DNA from: CAVSUZ01 sp963791885
GTDB taxonomy: Bacteria > Pseudomonadota > Alphaproteobacteria > Acetobacterales > Acetobacteraceae
NCBI GenBank assembly: GCA_963791885.1
Contig: CAWBUL010000004.1
Span: 1-64,000, forward strand
DNA length: 64,000 nucleotides
Direction of reading: 5' to 3'
Shown here: piece by piece, positions 42,990 through 52,240 of the stretch
How the letters are laid out: each line of letters begins with the position of its first letter
How positions within the stretch are numbered: position 1 is the first letter of the stretch
The notes under the pieces: generated by a model
What the model was told of the DNA's origin: nothing
The model's database searches: none
What the model saw: only the letters and a program-made list of their open reading frames with translations
Made by a program: the position numbers and the translations under genes

Positions 42990-43652
42990 CTAGCCAAGAT
43001 GCTTGGCGAAGAAGTCGAGTGTCCGCCTTCGGGCCAGTTCGTACGCTGTCTGATTGAAGCTTCCTCGCTCATCGCAGCCAAAACCATGGCCCGCACCGGG
43101 ATAGACGTGGATTTCTGCACCCGCCTGCGCCATCTGGATGGCTTCTACGTCTTTCATCGGGATTGATTGGTCCGTTTCGCCGAAGTGCATCTGCACGGGA
43201 CAGTTCGGGCGTCCGTCCTTGGACCCCGCGATGCCGCCGCCGTACCAGCATGAGGCAGCGCCAAACGACCGTGTGCGCGTCGCGGCCCACCACGCAACCG
43301 TTCCGCCAAAGCAGAATCCGACGATGCCAATCGTTGTCAGACCGAGGCCCTTCGCCGCAGCCCCAATATCCACCATGACCTGCTCTTCTGTCAGCTTCAT
43401 GCGGTACTCGCGGCCCGCCGCCATATCGTCCTGACCATAGCCAAGCTCGACACCCGGCTCGACCCGATCAAATAAGGATGGCGCACAGACCGAGTATCCT
43501 GCGGCGGCGAACCGGTCTGCCGCAGACCGGATGTGGCGATTCACGCCAAATATCTCCTGCACCACCACGAGCCCACGTGTCCGGCCCAGCCCAGACATGT
43601 AAGCCGAGAGAGTGTGGCCGTCCGCCGCCGTAAGTTGAACGGTTTCGCCCAT
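42990..43652 (-). CDS. dienelactone hydrolase family protein
   Basis: 220 residues from ATG 43652 (MGETVQLTAADGHTLSAYMS). Nucleophile Cys in IGIVGFCFGGTVAWWA, Asp region MHFGETDQSIPM and His in VYPGAGHGFGCDERG. Related to the protein at 26500-27198 but clearly a separate subgroup. It ends the leftward cluster gpmI-envC-ctpA-deacetylase-rppH. The substrate is unknown. Confidence 0.9.
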   Translation of the reverse strand: MGETVQLTAADGHTLSAYMSGLGRTRGLVVVQEIFGVNRHIRSAADRFAAAGYSVCAPSLFDRVEPGVELGYGQDDMAAGREYRMKLTEEQVMVDIGAAAKGLGLTTIGIVGFCFGGTVAWWAATRTRSFGAASCWYGGGIAGSKDGRPNCPVQMHFGETDQSIPMKDVEAIQMAQAGAEIHVYPGAGHGFGCDERGSFNQTAYELARRRTLDFFAKHLG

Positions 43653-43708
43653 ACGTCCCCCCGCAGCGAACAACAGCAACCGCAAGGATGCCGAAGGCGG
43701 CGGTCGCG

Positions 43709-44197
43709 TCAATCTGGGCGAGCAAACCGTTCGAAGGCTCGAACCAACTCGCGATAAATCGGACGCTTAAAATCGACTGCAAGCACAGGCAGCTCGTTGA
43801 GTGCCGCCCACCGCCATGCATCGAACTCCGGGTGCGGGTCGCGATCCAGCCGGATATCTGCGTCAGCTCCGCGGAACCGTAGAGCGAACCATCGCTGCCG
43901 CTGCCCGCGATAGCGCCGCGTCATCGCCGCCTTCAGACCCGGGGGGAAATCATAGGTGAGCCAGTCAGGATGCTCGGCGATGATCTCGACATCCCGCGTG
44001 CCGATCTCCTCCTCCAACTCGCGCAGCACGGCGGTGCGGGGATCTTCGTCCGCGTCGATGCCGCCCTGCGGGAGTTGCCATCCTCCCGCCGGGCCCTCGA
44101 AAGCGTTCGGCACGTCAGCCCGCCGCGCTACCAGCACCCGACCGTCACGGTTGAACAGCAGCGCGCCGACATTCAATCGGTATGGCTTGTCGTTCAC
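43709..44197 (-). CDS. RNA pyrophosphohydrolase RppH
   Basis: Removes pyrophosphate from 5'-triphosphate RNA, starting mRNA decay. 162 residues. The Nudix box is GGIDADEDPRTAVLRELEEE followed by IG. The start PYRLNVGALLFNRDGRVLVA and GGWQLPQGG match alphaproteobacterial RppH. It overlaps the deacetylase gene by 4 nt. Confidence 0.95.
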   Translation of the reverse strand: MNDKPYRLNVGALLFNRDGRVLVARRADVPNAFEGPAGGWQLPQGGIDADEDPRTAVLRELEEEIGTRDVEIIAEHPDWLTYDFPPGLKAAMTRRYRGQRQRWFALRFRGADADIRLDRDPHPEFDAWRWAALNELPVLAVDFKRPIYRELVRAFERFARPD

Positions 44198-45262
44198 TGG
44201 GTCGGTTCCGTCGCGGGCGGAGCAACCGCAAGTGCGCTGACCGGGGCAAGCGCCAAACCTTTTGCGGGAAGTTCGTTGGCCCAGGCCGCGATGCGTGCGA
44301 TTGTCGCGGGTCGCACGGTGCCCGCCAGACCAAGCGCGCTGCCCCGCTCGGCCGCGAGACGGTCCAGCTCGGCCAATTTCGCATCGATCGCGGCGTCATC
44401 TGGTTGATCGTCGATGATCACATCCACACGCCGCTGCCAGACAGATGGCAGTTTACCCGCGTCCGGCCGCGGGTCCGCATACAGCAGGCCCCGAGCGCTC
44501 AGTTCGTGCAGCACAGGATCAAATGCGTACGACGCATTGGCGAACCGTTCTCCGCGCATGCTGCCCAAAGCGCCCGTCACGCCGACATATCCGGCAAACC
44601 GAGACAGTGCCCAATGCAGCCGCTGTTCATTCTCCTCAGGGGTGTTGCGGGTGATCAGCGCCTTGTCGCCAGGATCGTTCAGGGGGAACGATTGTGGCTC
44701 CATCGGCAGTGACAGCAGATACTCATGCTCGGCAAGGCGGATCTTGCCCAGCAGATCGGGGCTTATCTGCGCGTAAGGTGACAGCGCGAAGGTGATGCCG
44801 CCCGGCAAGCTGTTCGCCGCGTCCTGGCTGTCAGCTCCATTCAGGCCGATACCCGCCAGGATAAGCCCGACTTTCGGCCGCTGATCGCTCGGGTCGAAGC
44901 CAGCCGCGTAGACCTGCATTGGCATCCGCCCGTCAGCGGCAATCCGGGGAAGCGGCCCATCCGGCGTGGATTCCATCAGCGCGGGATCCGGATCGGCCAC
45001 CGGACCGGGCGTGTCACGCCCCGGACGAATCACCTCGGCTGCCGGTGCTAAGGGGGGAGTGACCGTGGCTGTCGCAACAGGAGTAGGAGCCGGGGTGGGG
45101 CGTTGCACAGGAGCCGTGGCGGCCCGAGCCGGGACAACGCGCGGCGGTGCTGCAGGCGGTCCGATGATCTGCAGGGCGATCGCCCCGCCAGCGGCAACGG
45201 CGAGGACGACGGCCCAGAAAGCCCCCAGCCCTCGCCAGCCAGGATGACGGAACGCGAGCGTC
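44194..45262 (-). CDS. divergent polysaccharide deacetylase family protein
   Basis: The first ATG/GTG in frame is a GTG at 45108, but the frame stays protein-like further upstream (LTLAFRHPGWRGLGAFWAVV then LAVAAGGAIALQIIG), the N-terminal membrane anchor expected for this family. The only start that fits is a CTG at 45262 that overlaps the ctpA stop as CTGA, where relatives have ATGA. From there the product has about 355 residues. The catalytic-like region has RPKVGLILAGIGLNGADSQD, ITFALSPYAQ and HEYLLSLPMEPQSFP. It is probably periplasmic and acts on the cell wall. Start confidence is moderate, family high. Confidence 0.85.
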
Positions 45263-46664
45263 AGCGAGATGCCGACTTCTGTTGATCGGCCATCGCGTTC
45301 GCCAGAACCTCGGCCTCCTGCAGTTGGAAGTCGGTCTGATCCGGCTTGGCCGGATCGAAAGCCGGGAACCCGACCGGAGGCTTGTCGGGGATGGTCGCAG
45401 CCACCGGCGGCAGGTCGGCGCGCGAAGGAGCCGCATCCTTCGTGCCTCCGCTATTGCTGATCGTGTTGTTCAGATCCCACTCATGATCCGGGCCGAAATG
45501 CTCTTCCGGATCACGGGATTCCGCGACCTTCACATCCGGTGCAATCCCCAGATCCTGGATGGAGCGTCCCGACGGCGTGTAGTAGCGCGCCGTCGTCAAC
45601 CGCATCGCCCCGCCGCCCGGCAATGGAATGACGGTCTGGACCGAACCTTTGCCGAAGCTCCGTTCACCGATAAGCGCCGCGCGGTGGTGATCCTGCAAGG
45701 CGCCCGATACGATCTCGCTCGACGAAGCGGACCCGTTGTTGATCAGCACGACGAGGGGAACGCCGGGGATCAGATCAGACCCCTTGGCGTCCCAGCGCTG
45801 CGAATCGTCGGCATGGCGTCCCCGCGTCGAGACGATTTCGCCGTGATCGACAAAATCGCTGGAAACCGCCACGGCCTGGTCCAGCAGTCCGCCGGGATTG
45901 TTGCGAAGATCCAGGATCAACGCCCGCAACTGACCGCCGCCTTCCTTCTTCAGATGCGTGATAGCGTCCCGCAGGCTGGAATCGGCATTTTCCGTGAACT
46001 GTGTCAGGCGGACATAGCCGATGTCGTGCGGCTCCATCCGGTCCTTCACTACCTGAATGTGAATGATCTGCCGCTCCAGCGAAACCAGAACAGGCGTGTC
46101 TATGCCCTCCCGCTTCAGCGTCAGCGTAATCTTTGAATTCGGCGGACCGCGCATCTGATCCACCGCTTGGCTGAGGGGGAGGCCTTCTACGCTCTTGCCG
46201 TCCAGCGCGGTGATGATGTCACCCGCCTTGATGCCGGCCTTGGACGCGGGCGTGTCGTCGATCGGGCTGATCACGCGGATCAGGCCATGATCCTCCGTCA
46301 CCTCGATCCCCAACCCACCAAACTTGCCCTGGGTCTGAACCTGCATGTCGCGGAACTGCGATGCATTCATGTACGCCGAATGAGGATCGAGCCCGCTCAG
46401 CATCCCGTTCAGAGCATTCTCGATCAGCGTCTTATCGGGCACCCGCTCTACGTACTCGGCGCGCACGCGCTCGAACACGTCGCCGAACAGTGTCAGCCAG
46501 CGATACGTGTCCGCCCGGGATGAGCCGGTATCGTCTTGGGCGAAGGCTGGGGTGATGCCGAGATGAGGGGCAGCGATCCGATACGCCGGCCAAGCAGCGA
46601 TACCAGCAGTGAAGGCACCGCCAAGAAGGAGCATGTTACGAAAACGAGAAGAACGGAACGCCAT
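45261..46664 (-). CDS. carboxy-terminal processing protease CtpA (S41)
   Basis: Periplasmic protease that trims cell-wall enzymes or lipoproteins. Start taken at ATG 46664 (MAFRSSRFRNMLLLGGAFTA), 467 residues, signal anchor at the N-terminus. A PDZ domain (GLGIEVTEDHGLIRVISPID; GIKAGDIITALDGKSVEGLP) precedes the S41 domain with LILDLRNNPGGLLDQAV, the Ser in NNGSASSSEIVSGAL and the Lys in GERSFGKGSVQTVIPLPGG. It follows envC, a usual partner. Confidence 0.95.
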   Translation of the reverse strand: MAFRSSRFRNMLLLGGAFTAGIAAWPAYRIAAPHLGITPAFAQDDTGSSRADTYRWLTLFGDVFERVRAEYVERVPDKTLIENALNGMLSGLDPHSAYMNASQFRDMQVQTQGKFGGLGIEVTEDHGLIRVISPIDDTPASKAGIKAGDIITALDGKSVEGLPLSQAVDQMRGPPNSKITLTLKREGIDTPVLVSLERQIIHIQVVKDRMEPHDIGYVRLTQFTENADSSLRDAITHLKKEGGGQLRALILDLRNNPGGLLDQAVAVSSDFVDHGEIVSTRGRHADDSQRWDAKGSDLIPGVPLVVLINNGSASSSEIVSGALQDHHRAALIGERSFGKGSVQTVIPLPGGGAMRLTTARYYTPSGRSIQDLGIAPDVKVAESRDPEEHFGPDHEWDLNNTISNSGGTKDAAPSRADLPPVAATIPDKPPVGFPAFDPAKPDQTDFQLQEAEVLANAMADQQKSASR

Positions 46665-46810
46665 GTAGGAACCTCGCAGAGGCCAACGGAGCATCGCGAA
46701 CATTTGAGCGCCCCGCCAGACCTAGTGAACAGCCAACTCTATCCGGTTTTCGGTCCTGCACGTCCAGCCCTGAAATCTTACGTGTTGCTGAACTGATGCC
46801 TCCAACGCAA

Positions 46811-47959
46811 CTAACTCGTCCCCAGCGCCAGCGATGGATCGACCGGCCGTCCCTGGCGGCGCAACTCCATGTACAGCGTACCGCCATCCGACGCCATTTG
46901 TCCGACGGACATGCCGGATTTGGTCGCGGCGCCCACTTTCACGGCCAGACGGTCGAGACCTGCCAGAACAACCAGCGTGCCGCCGCCGCAGTCCAGAATC
47001 ACCAGTTGCCGATAGCTGCGAAATGGCGCCGCAAACATCACCTGGCCGGCGCAGGGTGCCAGGACGGCGGCGGCGGGCCCGGTTCGGTAGGAAATGCCCT
47101 CGGCGGGTCCCGCCTCGCCGGCATCGCCGAATCGGCGAACCACCGGCCCGATGACGGGGCGGTCCAGGCGGCTCGGCGCATGCAGCGGGACGGCCATCGC
47201 GACCCTCTGACGGGTCGTTGCGGAGCGACGGGCCTCCACCTCCAGCTTGCCAAGAAGGTCGCGCAAGGCCGCCGCCTGTTGTTCAAGCGCCGTAGCCCGC
47301 CGCGCATCTGATGAAGCCTGCTCTTCGGCCGCGTGCCGGGCCGCATCGGCCAGCGCGGTCTGCCGCGTCAATTCGGCAATTGCCTCGGTCTGTGCCGCTT
47401 CGGCGGCGGTAAGGGCCGGCGCAGCTGCCACCAGTGCCTCACGCGCCGTCGCGAGCTTCGTCTGTTCGTCCCGCAGCGCGGCTGCCTGTTCCGCGAGTTC
47501 CGCGGATAACGCGTGCATCACGCTCAATCCCTCGACAGCTTGGTCAGGGGGCAGGGCGACCGCCAGCAGAGTTTCCGCCGGATAGCGCGCCAGTCGTTCC
47601 AGGATCGGCAATAGTGGCCCGAGGCTTTGTGCCTGCCGTTTGACCCGCGCCTCTGCCTCCTGCCTTGCCTGGTCGAGCGCGGTGAGCCGGGCCGCCGCTT
47701 CCGCCGTCGCGTGCTGCGTTTCTGCGACGCGCTGCCCGGCCTGCGTTCGTTCGGCTTCCAGTCGGGCTGCCTCCGCGGCGGCGGCCGCCGCATTGTGGTT
47801 GGCCGTAGTCTGATCGGCGAGAGCGGCCGCGCGATCGTGTTCTGCCGCATCCAGTTGCGCGCGGGTTTGGTCCAGTTGGCTCGGCGGTCCTGCCGCGGCC
47901 GAGCCGATCAGGAGCAGCAAGGAAATCGCGCTGATCGCGCGTTCAGCCGTCTGCGCCAT
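46811..47959 (-). CDS. EnvC-like murein hydrolase activator (degenerate M23)
   Basis: 382 residues: signal peptide (ISAISLLLLIGSAAAG), a long Ala/Gln/Arg coiled coil (about 25-250) and a C-terminal LytM/M23 fold (about 265-380: RLDRPVIGPVVRRFGDAGEA; GTLVVLAGLDRLAVKVGAAT; LYMELRRQGRPVDPSLALG). The metal ligands of active M23 enzymes (H-x-x-x-D and H-x-H) are missing, as expected for EnvC, which activates amidases instead of cutting. It overlaps gpmI by 17 nt. Confidence 0.93.
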   Translation of the reverse strand: MAQTAERAISAISLLLLIGSAAAGPPSQLDQTRAQLDAAEHDRAAALADQTTANHNAAAAAAEAARLEAERTQAGQRVAETQHATAEAAARLTALDQARQEAEARVKRQAQSLGPLLPILERLARYPAETLLAVALPPDQAVEGLSVMHALSAELAEQAAALRDEQTKLATAREALVAAAPALTAAEAAQTEAIAELTRQTALADAARHAAEEQASSDARRATALEQQAAALRDLLGKLEVEARRSATTRQRVAMAVPLHAPSRLDRPVIGPVVRRFGDAGEAGPAEGISYRTGPAAAVLAPCAGQVMFAAPFRSYRQLVILDCGGGTLVVLAGLDRLAVKVGAATKSGMSVGQMASDGGTLYMELRRQGRPVDPSLALGTS

Positions 47960-49484
47960 CGATCAGGCTGTGTCCCGTCATCTCCCGCGGTTGCTTCAGG
48001 CCCATCAGTTGCAGCAGCGTCGGTGCAACGTCGGCGAGCCGCCCGTCATGAAGTTTACGGGCGTTGCCGCCGGTCAGCAGAACGGGGACGGGATTCAGGG
48101 TGTGCGCCGTGTATGGGCCACCGGTTTCGGGGTCTTTCATCAGCTCGCAATTGCCGTGATCCGCTGTCACCAGCAGCGCGCCGCCCTGTTTCGTTACAGC
48201 GTCCGCGATCCGGCCCAGGCCGGCATCCACTGTTTCCACGGCCTTGATCGCTGCCGGAAGGCTGCCGGTATGGCCCACCATGTCCGGGTTCGCGTAGTTC
48301 AGAACGATCAGGTCGTATCTCCGCAAATCGATGGCGGCCACCACTTTATCAGTCAACGCGGGCGCCGACATCTCTGGTTGCAGATCGTATGTCGCCACTT
48401 TGGGCGAGGGGACGAGAATACGATCCTCTCCCCGGAATTGCGTCTCCTGACCGCCATTCAGGAAATAGGTGACATGCGCGTATTTCTCGGTCTCGGCCGC
48501 GCGCAGTTGGGTGCGCCCCGCGTCCGCCGTCACTTCACCCAGCACATGTGTAAGCGCCTCCGGCGGGAACAATGTCATCAGAAACGTGTCGAGCTCCGTG
48601 CTGTACTGCGCCATTCCCGCGGCGGCGGTAAAGCGGATCGTGCGTGCGCGACGGAAGCCGTCGAATGCCGGATCGAGCAGCGCGCTAAGGATCTCACGCA
48701 CCCGATCCGCGCGGAAGTTGAAGCACAGCAGCGAGTCGCCGTCTGCCATCCCCCGGTAATCTCCCACCACCGCGGGGACGACGAATTCATCGAGGGTTTT
48801 GTGTTCGTAGGAAGCTGCCATCACGGCATCGGCCGAATCGAACCGCGAACCGTCCGCCTCTGCGATGACGCGATATGCCTTCTCCACCCGGTCCCATCTC
48901 TTGTCGCGATCCATCGCGAAATACCGGCCGGACACCGTGACAATCCGCGCTGATTGCGGCAGTGCCGACGCCAGTCGCCGCAGATCCTCTCGTCCGGAAT
49001 CCGGCGGCGTGTCGCGCCCATCGGTGAATGCATGAACGCAGGTCTTCAGCCCGGCCTGATCCAGGATCCGCGCCAACGCCGCCGCATGGTCCTGATGCGC
49101 ATGCACGCCACCTGGCGAGACCAGCCCGAGCAGGTGGCACACGCCGCCGCTGGCCTTCGTCTTGCTGATCAGATCAGACAGCGCCTGGTTGCGCGACAGC
49201 GATCCGTCCTGGACCGCCGCAGAGATGCGCGGCAGCTCCTGCACCACCACACGCCCGGCGCCGATATTCAGATGCCCCACCTCGGAATTGCCCATCTGAC
49301 CGTCGGGCAATCCTACGTTCTTCCCGCAGGTGCGTAGGAACGCATGCGGGCAGGTCTGCCAAAGCCGGTCAAAGTTCGGCTTCCTTGCGAGCGCCACGGC
49401 GTTGTCCGCGCGTTCCTCGCGCCAGCCGAACCCATCGAGAATCACCAGCATCACCGGCCGGATGGCCTGTTCGTTTTCGGGCAT
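47943..49484 (-). CDS. 2,3-bisphosphoglycerate-independent phosphoglycerate mutase
   Basis: Mn-dependent glycolytic enzyme. 513 residues from ATG 49484 (MPENEQAIRPVMLVILDGFG). Metal-binding and catalytic segments: VILDGFGWRE, the Ser in PDGQMGNSEVGHLNIGAGRV, HAFTDGRDTPP, FNFRADRVREI, NYANPDMVGHTGSLPAAIKA and LVTADHGNCELM. The cluster gpmI-envC-ctpA is conserved in Alphaproteobacteria. It starts in a divergent gap that holds a large inverted repeat. Confidence 0.95.
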   Translation of the reverse strand: MPENEQAIRPVMLVILDGFGWREERADNAVALARKPNFDRLWQTCPHAFLRTCGKNVGLPDGQMGNSEVGHLNIGAGRVVVQELPRISAAVQDGSLSRNQALSDLISKTKASGGVCHLLGLVSPGGVHAHQDHAAALARILDQAGLKTCVHAFTDGRDTPPDSGREDLRRLASALPQSARIVTVSGRYFAMDRDKRWDRVEKAYRVIAEADGSRFDSADAVMAASYEHKTLDEFVVPAVVGDYRGMADGDSLLCFNFRADRVREILSALLDPAFDGFRRARTIRFTAAAGMAQYSTELDTFLMTLFPPEALTHVLGEVTADAGRTQLRAAETEKYAHVTYFLNGGQETQFRGEDRILVPSPKVATYDLQPEMSAPALTDKVVAAIDLRRYDLIVLNYANPDMVGHTGSLPAAIKAVETVDAGLGRIADAVTKQGGALLVTADHGNCELMKDPETGGPYTAHTLNPVPVLLTGGNARKLHDGRLADVAPTLLQLMGLKQPREMTGHSLIDGADG

Positions 49485-49512
49485 GCACATCTCCGCTAGG
49501 GGCGACGGATGC

Positions 49513-49559
49513 TATAATACCAATCGTCCCAATGGCCGATTGGCCAAAGGGACGATTGG
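49513..49559. promoter_or_regulatory. inverted repeat between divergent gpmI and serine hydrolase genes
   Basis: CCAATCGTCCC (49520-49530) and GGGACGATTGG (49549-49559) are a perfect 11-bp inverted repeat, and TGGCC...GGCCA forms a second stem inside. A TATAAT lies directly before it (49513-49518). The size and place suggest an operator for a dimeric regulator, or a hairpin in the 5' leader of the rightward gene. Confidence 0.6.
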
Positions 49560-49628
49560 CATACGCGGGGTTGATGGGGTGGCCGCCCGCGAAGGGAACA
49601 GGGCCGGACAGGGCAAAGGGAGTGAGAG

Positions 49629-50790
49629 ATGGAAGCGATCGACCGAGACCTGCGACAGGCTGCCGATCAAGGCGCAGTGCCAGGCGTGGTTGCCTTGGCC
49701 ATGCACGACAGTCGCGTGGTCTACCAGGGCGCCTTTGGCCACCGCGCGCTGCCGGATGGTCCCGCGATGAGCATGGATACCGTCTTCCGCATCGCCTCCA
49801 TGACCAAGGCGGTAACAGGTGTCGCCGCCATGCAGATGGTCGAGCGGGGAAAGCTGTCGCTCGAGGCACCGGCGGGGGAGATCGTGCCGGAACTGAAGGA
49901 ACCCGTTGTGCTGGAAGGCTTCGACGAGTCAGGTACCCCACGGACCCGTCCCGCCCGGCGGCAGATCACACTCCGGCACCTGCTCACGCACACCGCCGGT
50001 TTCGGCTACGACATCTGGAACAGTGACATCGCGCGCTATTGTCGCGTGACCGGACTCCCGGCGCCGCGCACGGGATTGCTGGCGGGTCTGCGCGCCCCGC
50101 TGACCTCCGATCCAGGCGAGCGCTGGCAGTATAGCATCAGCATCGACTGGGCCGGCCGAATGGTGGAGGCGGTCAGTGGCATGGATCTGGAAACCTACTT
50201 CCAGACGCGCATTTTCGCACCGCTCGGGATGGAGGACACCAGCTACGAAGTGCGCCCGCACATGCTGCCGCGGCTTGCCACCGCATACGCGCGCAAAGAC
50301 GGTTCGCTGCAGCCACTGATGATAGAACCAAACCCCGTGCGGGAGTTCTTCCCCGGCGGCGGCGGCCTGCACTCGACCGCGGGCGATTACATGCGCTTCC
50401 TGCGCATGCTGATGAATGGCGGAGAGCTGGATGGCTTCCGCGTGTTGCAGCCACAGACCGTGGCCGACATGGCGCGCAACCACATCGACGATCTGCTGGT
50501 GGAGAAGATGGTTTCATACAATCCAGCATCGTCCAACGACGTCGAACTCTTCCCAGGCATGAACAAGAAATGGGGGCTGAGCTTCCTGATCAACACGGAG
50601 GCCGGGCCCTGCGGCCGGAGCGCCGGCAGCCTCGCCTGGGCCGGCCTTTATAATTCGGTACTACTGGCTCGATCCGCGGGCCCGCGTCGCTGGCGTGCTG
50701 CTCACGCAAATTCTGCCGTTCGGCGATCCGGTCGTTCTCGAATTGCTGAATGCGTTTGAGCGAGGCGTCTACGAGCAAGCCCGTTTGTAA
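49629..50790 (+). pseudogene. beta-lactamase-family serine hydrolase, 3' frameshift
   Basis: Class C beta-lactamase/esterase fold. Starts at ATG 49629 (MEAIDRDLRQAADQGAVPGV). Catalytic SxxK is in FRIASMTKAVTG, the YxN-type motif in YSISIDWAGRMVEAVSG, and THTAGFGYDIW is present. In frame it ends at 50759 with aberrant sequence after WAGLYNS; removing one base near 50657 (TTCGGTACTAC) gives YYWLDPRARVAGVLLTQILP and FGDPVVLELLNAFERGVYEQ to a stop at 50790, the normal end. So the sequenced gene has a one-base insertion in the last 10 percent. The substrate is unknown. Confidence 0.85.
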
Positions 50791-50860
50791 TCCGCGAGGC
50801 GGCTGGAGCGAGATCCTAAAATTTGCCTCCACCCTCAGGAGCGATCAGGTTGGCGCCGTT

Positions 50861-51838
50861 ATGCCACTGCGTACCCAAGTCACGGAGCGACTTGGCATCG
50901 AGCACCCAATTCTTGGTGCGCCCATGGCGTTCGCGGCGGGTGGCCGGCTTGCGGCTGCCGTTACGGAAGCAGGGGGGCTTGGCCTCATCGGGGGCGGTTA
51001 CGGCAACGCCGAATGGGTCGAGCGCGAGTTCGCGGCCGCCGGCAATACGCGCGTTGGCTGCGGGTTTATCACGTGGTCGCTGGCCCGTCAGCCTGAGCTT
51101 CTTGATCGCGTGTTATCGCATGCGCCGGCTGCACTTATGCTCTCGTTCGGCGATCCGGCCCCTTTCGGGCCGGCCATCCGACGCGCCGGCAGTGTCCTCA
51201 TCTGCCAGGTTCAGACCCTGCCCCATGTGCGGCAGGCCCTCGCCGCGGGGGCGGAAATCATCGTTGCCCAGGGAACGGAAGCTGGCGGCCATCGCGGCTC
51301 AAGGGCAACTCTGACCCTCACGCCGGAAATCGCCGACCTGCTCGCCCGCGAGAACCCGGATACTTTGTTGGTGAGTGCCGGGGGAATTGCCGATGGCCGC
51401 GGACTAGCGGCAGCGCTGATGCTCGGAGCGGACGGCGTGCTGGTCGGCTCCCGTCTGTGGGCGAGCGAAGAGGCGCTTGTTCATCCGAATCATCATCGCG
51501 CTGCGATCGCGGCAAGCGGCGATGATACCGTCCGCCAGCGCGCTGCCGACATTGCCCGCCTCTATACGTGGCCGGATGAGTTCACCGGGCGTGTGTTGCG
51601 CAACGCCTTCACTGAGAGCTGGGCCAACCGCGAGGACGAACTCAGGCAACAAGCCGAGACCCTGAATCCCTCATACCAAGCCGGCATTGCGGCAGGTGAC
51701 CCGGATAATGTCGCCGTTTGGGTCGGCGAGGCAGCTGGACTGATTGACCGGGTCCACCCGGCCGCAGAATTGATTCGCGCTATGGTGAGCGAGGCCGATC
51801 GGCTGCTCGGGCCATACGCGCGCCGTCTGCTCTCGTAA
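50861..51838 (+). CDS. nitronate monooxygenase (2-nitropropane dioxygenase-like)
   Basis: FMN enzyme that oxidises alkyl nitronates. 325 residues from ATG 50861 (MPLRTQVTERLGIEHPILGA). The TIM-barrel features are PILGAPMAFAAGGRLAAAVT, GGLGLIGGGYG, IIVAQGTEAGGHRGS with the catalytic His, LLVSAGGIADGRGLAAALML and GADGVLVGSRLWASEEA. The frame is open upstream to 50750 but this overlaps the hydrolase end. No redox partner is needed or seen. Confidence 0.92.
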   Translation: MPLRTQVTERLGIEHPILGAPMAFAAGGRLAAAVTEAGGLGLIGGGYGNAEWVEREFAAAGNTRVGCGFITWSLARQPELLDRVLSHAPAALMLSFGDPAPFGPAIRRAGSVLICQVQTLPHVRQALAAGAEIIVAQGTEAGGHRGSRATLTLTPEIADLLARENPDTLLVSAGGIADGRGLAAALMLGADGVLVGSRLWASEEALVHPNHHRAAIAASGDDTVRQRAADIARLYTWPDEFTGRVLRNAFTESWANREDELRQQAETLNPSYQAGIAAGDPDNVAVWVGEAAGLIDRVHPAAELIRAMVSEADRLLGPYARRLLS

Positions 51839-52240
51839 CCTGCTCCGCAATTGAAATAGTTATTAGGACTAACCAATTACGCTCGATCCCACGGGATGAC
51901 TCCGCCTCCTAAGGCTCTCCGGCCGTCGCATTTTTCGATCCCAAGTCCCATAAGTAGATAACTGAGACGATCGTGAGACGAGAATATTCGATTTCAGCCT
52001 CGCAGCACGCTCCAAAGTCCCACCCTCTGGAAACTGAGACTCATCTGAGACTCCAGAAAGAGACGAGAATCTCAATTCACGAGCCAGCACCCCACCCTGC
52101 GGAAACTGAGACACGCCCGAGACTCAAAAGGAGACAAAAATCTCAGCTCACGATCCAAAATCTCGCCCTGCGGAAACTGAGACGCAGGCGAGACGCCGCA
52201 ACGATGCGGCCCGGCTGAGCAGCCCGGCCTTCCCCGCCAA
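51839..52240. other. convergent intergenic region dominated by a tandem repeat
   Basis: 402 nt between the nitronate monooxygenase and mtnP stops. Apart from the ~72-nt tandem repeat at about 51959-52200 I see no gene; ORFs on both strands here are products of the repeat. Confidence 0.55.
51959..52200 (+). repeat. 72-nt tandem repeat, about 3.5 copies
   Basis: The anchor AACTGAGAC occurs at 51960, 52032, 52104 and 52175 (steps of 72, 72 and 71 nt). Two copies share CCCTGCGGAAACTGAGAC, an earlier one has CCCTCTGGAAACTGAGAC. Each unit also has GAGAC/GTCTC words in both orientations (TGAGACTC, AGAGACGAGAATCTCA), giving local hairpins. It does not look like a CRISPR: no constant spacer length with unique spacers. 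Confidence 0.75.

Noticed and set aside
51959..52200. Possible CRISPR array
   Set aside because: The repeat unit is about 72 nt without unique spacers of constant length, and no cas genes are in the window.
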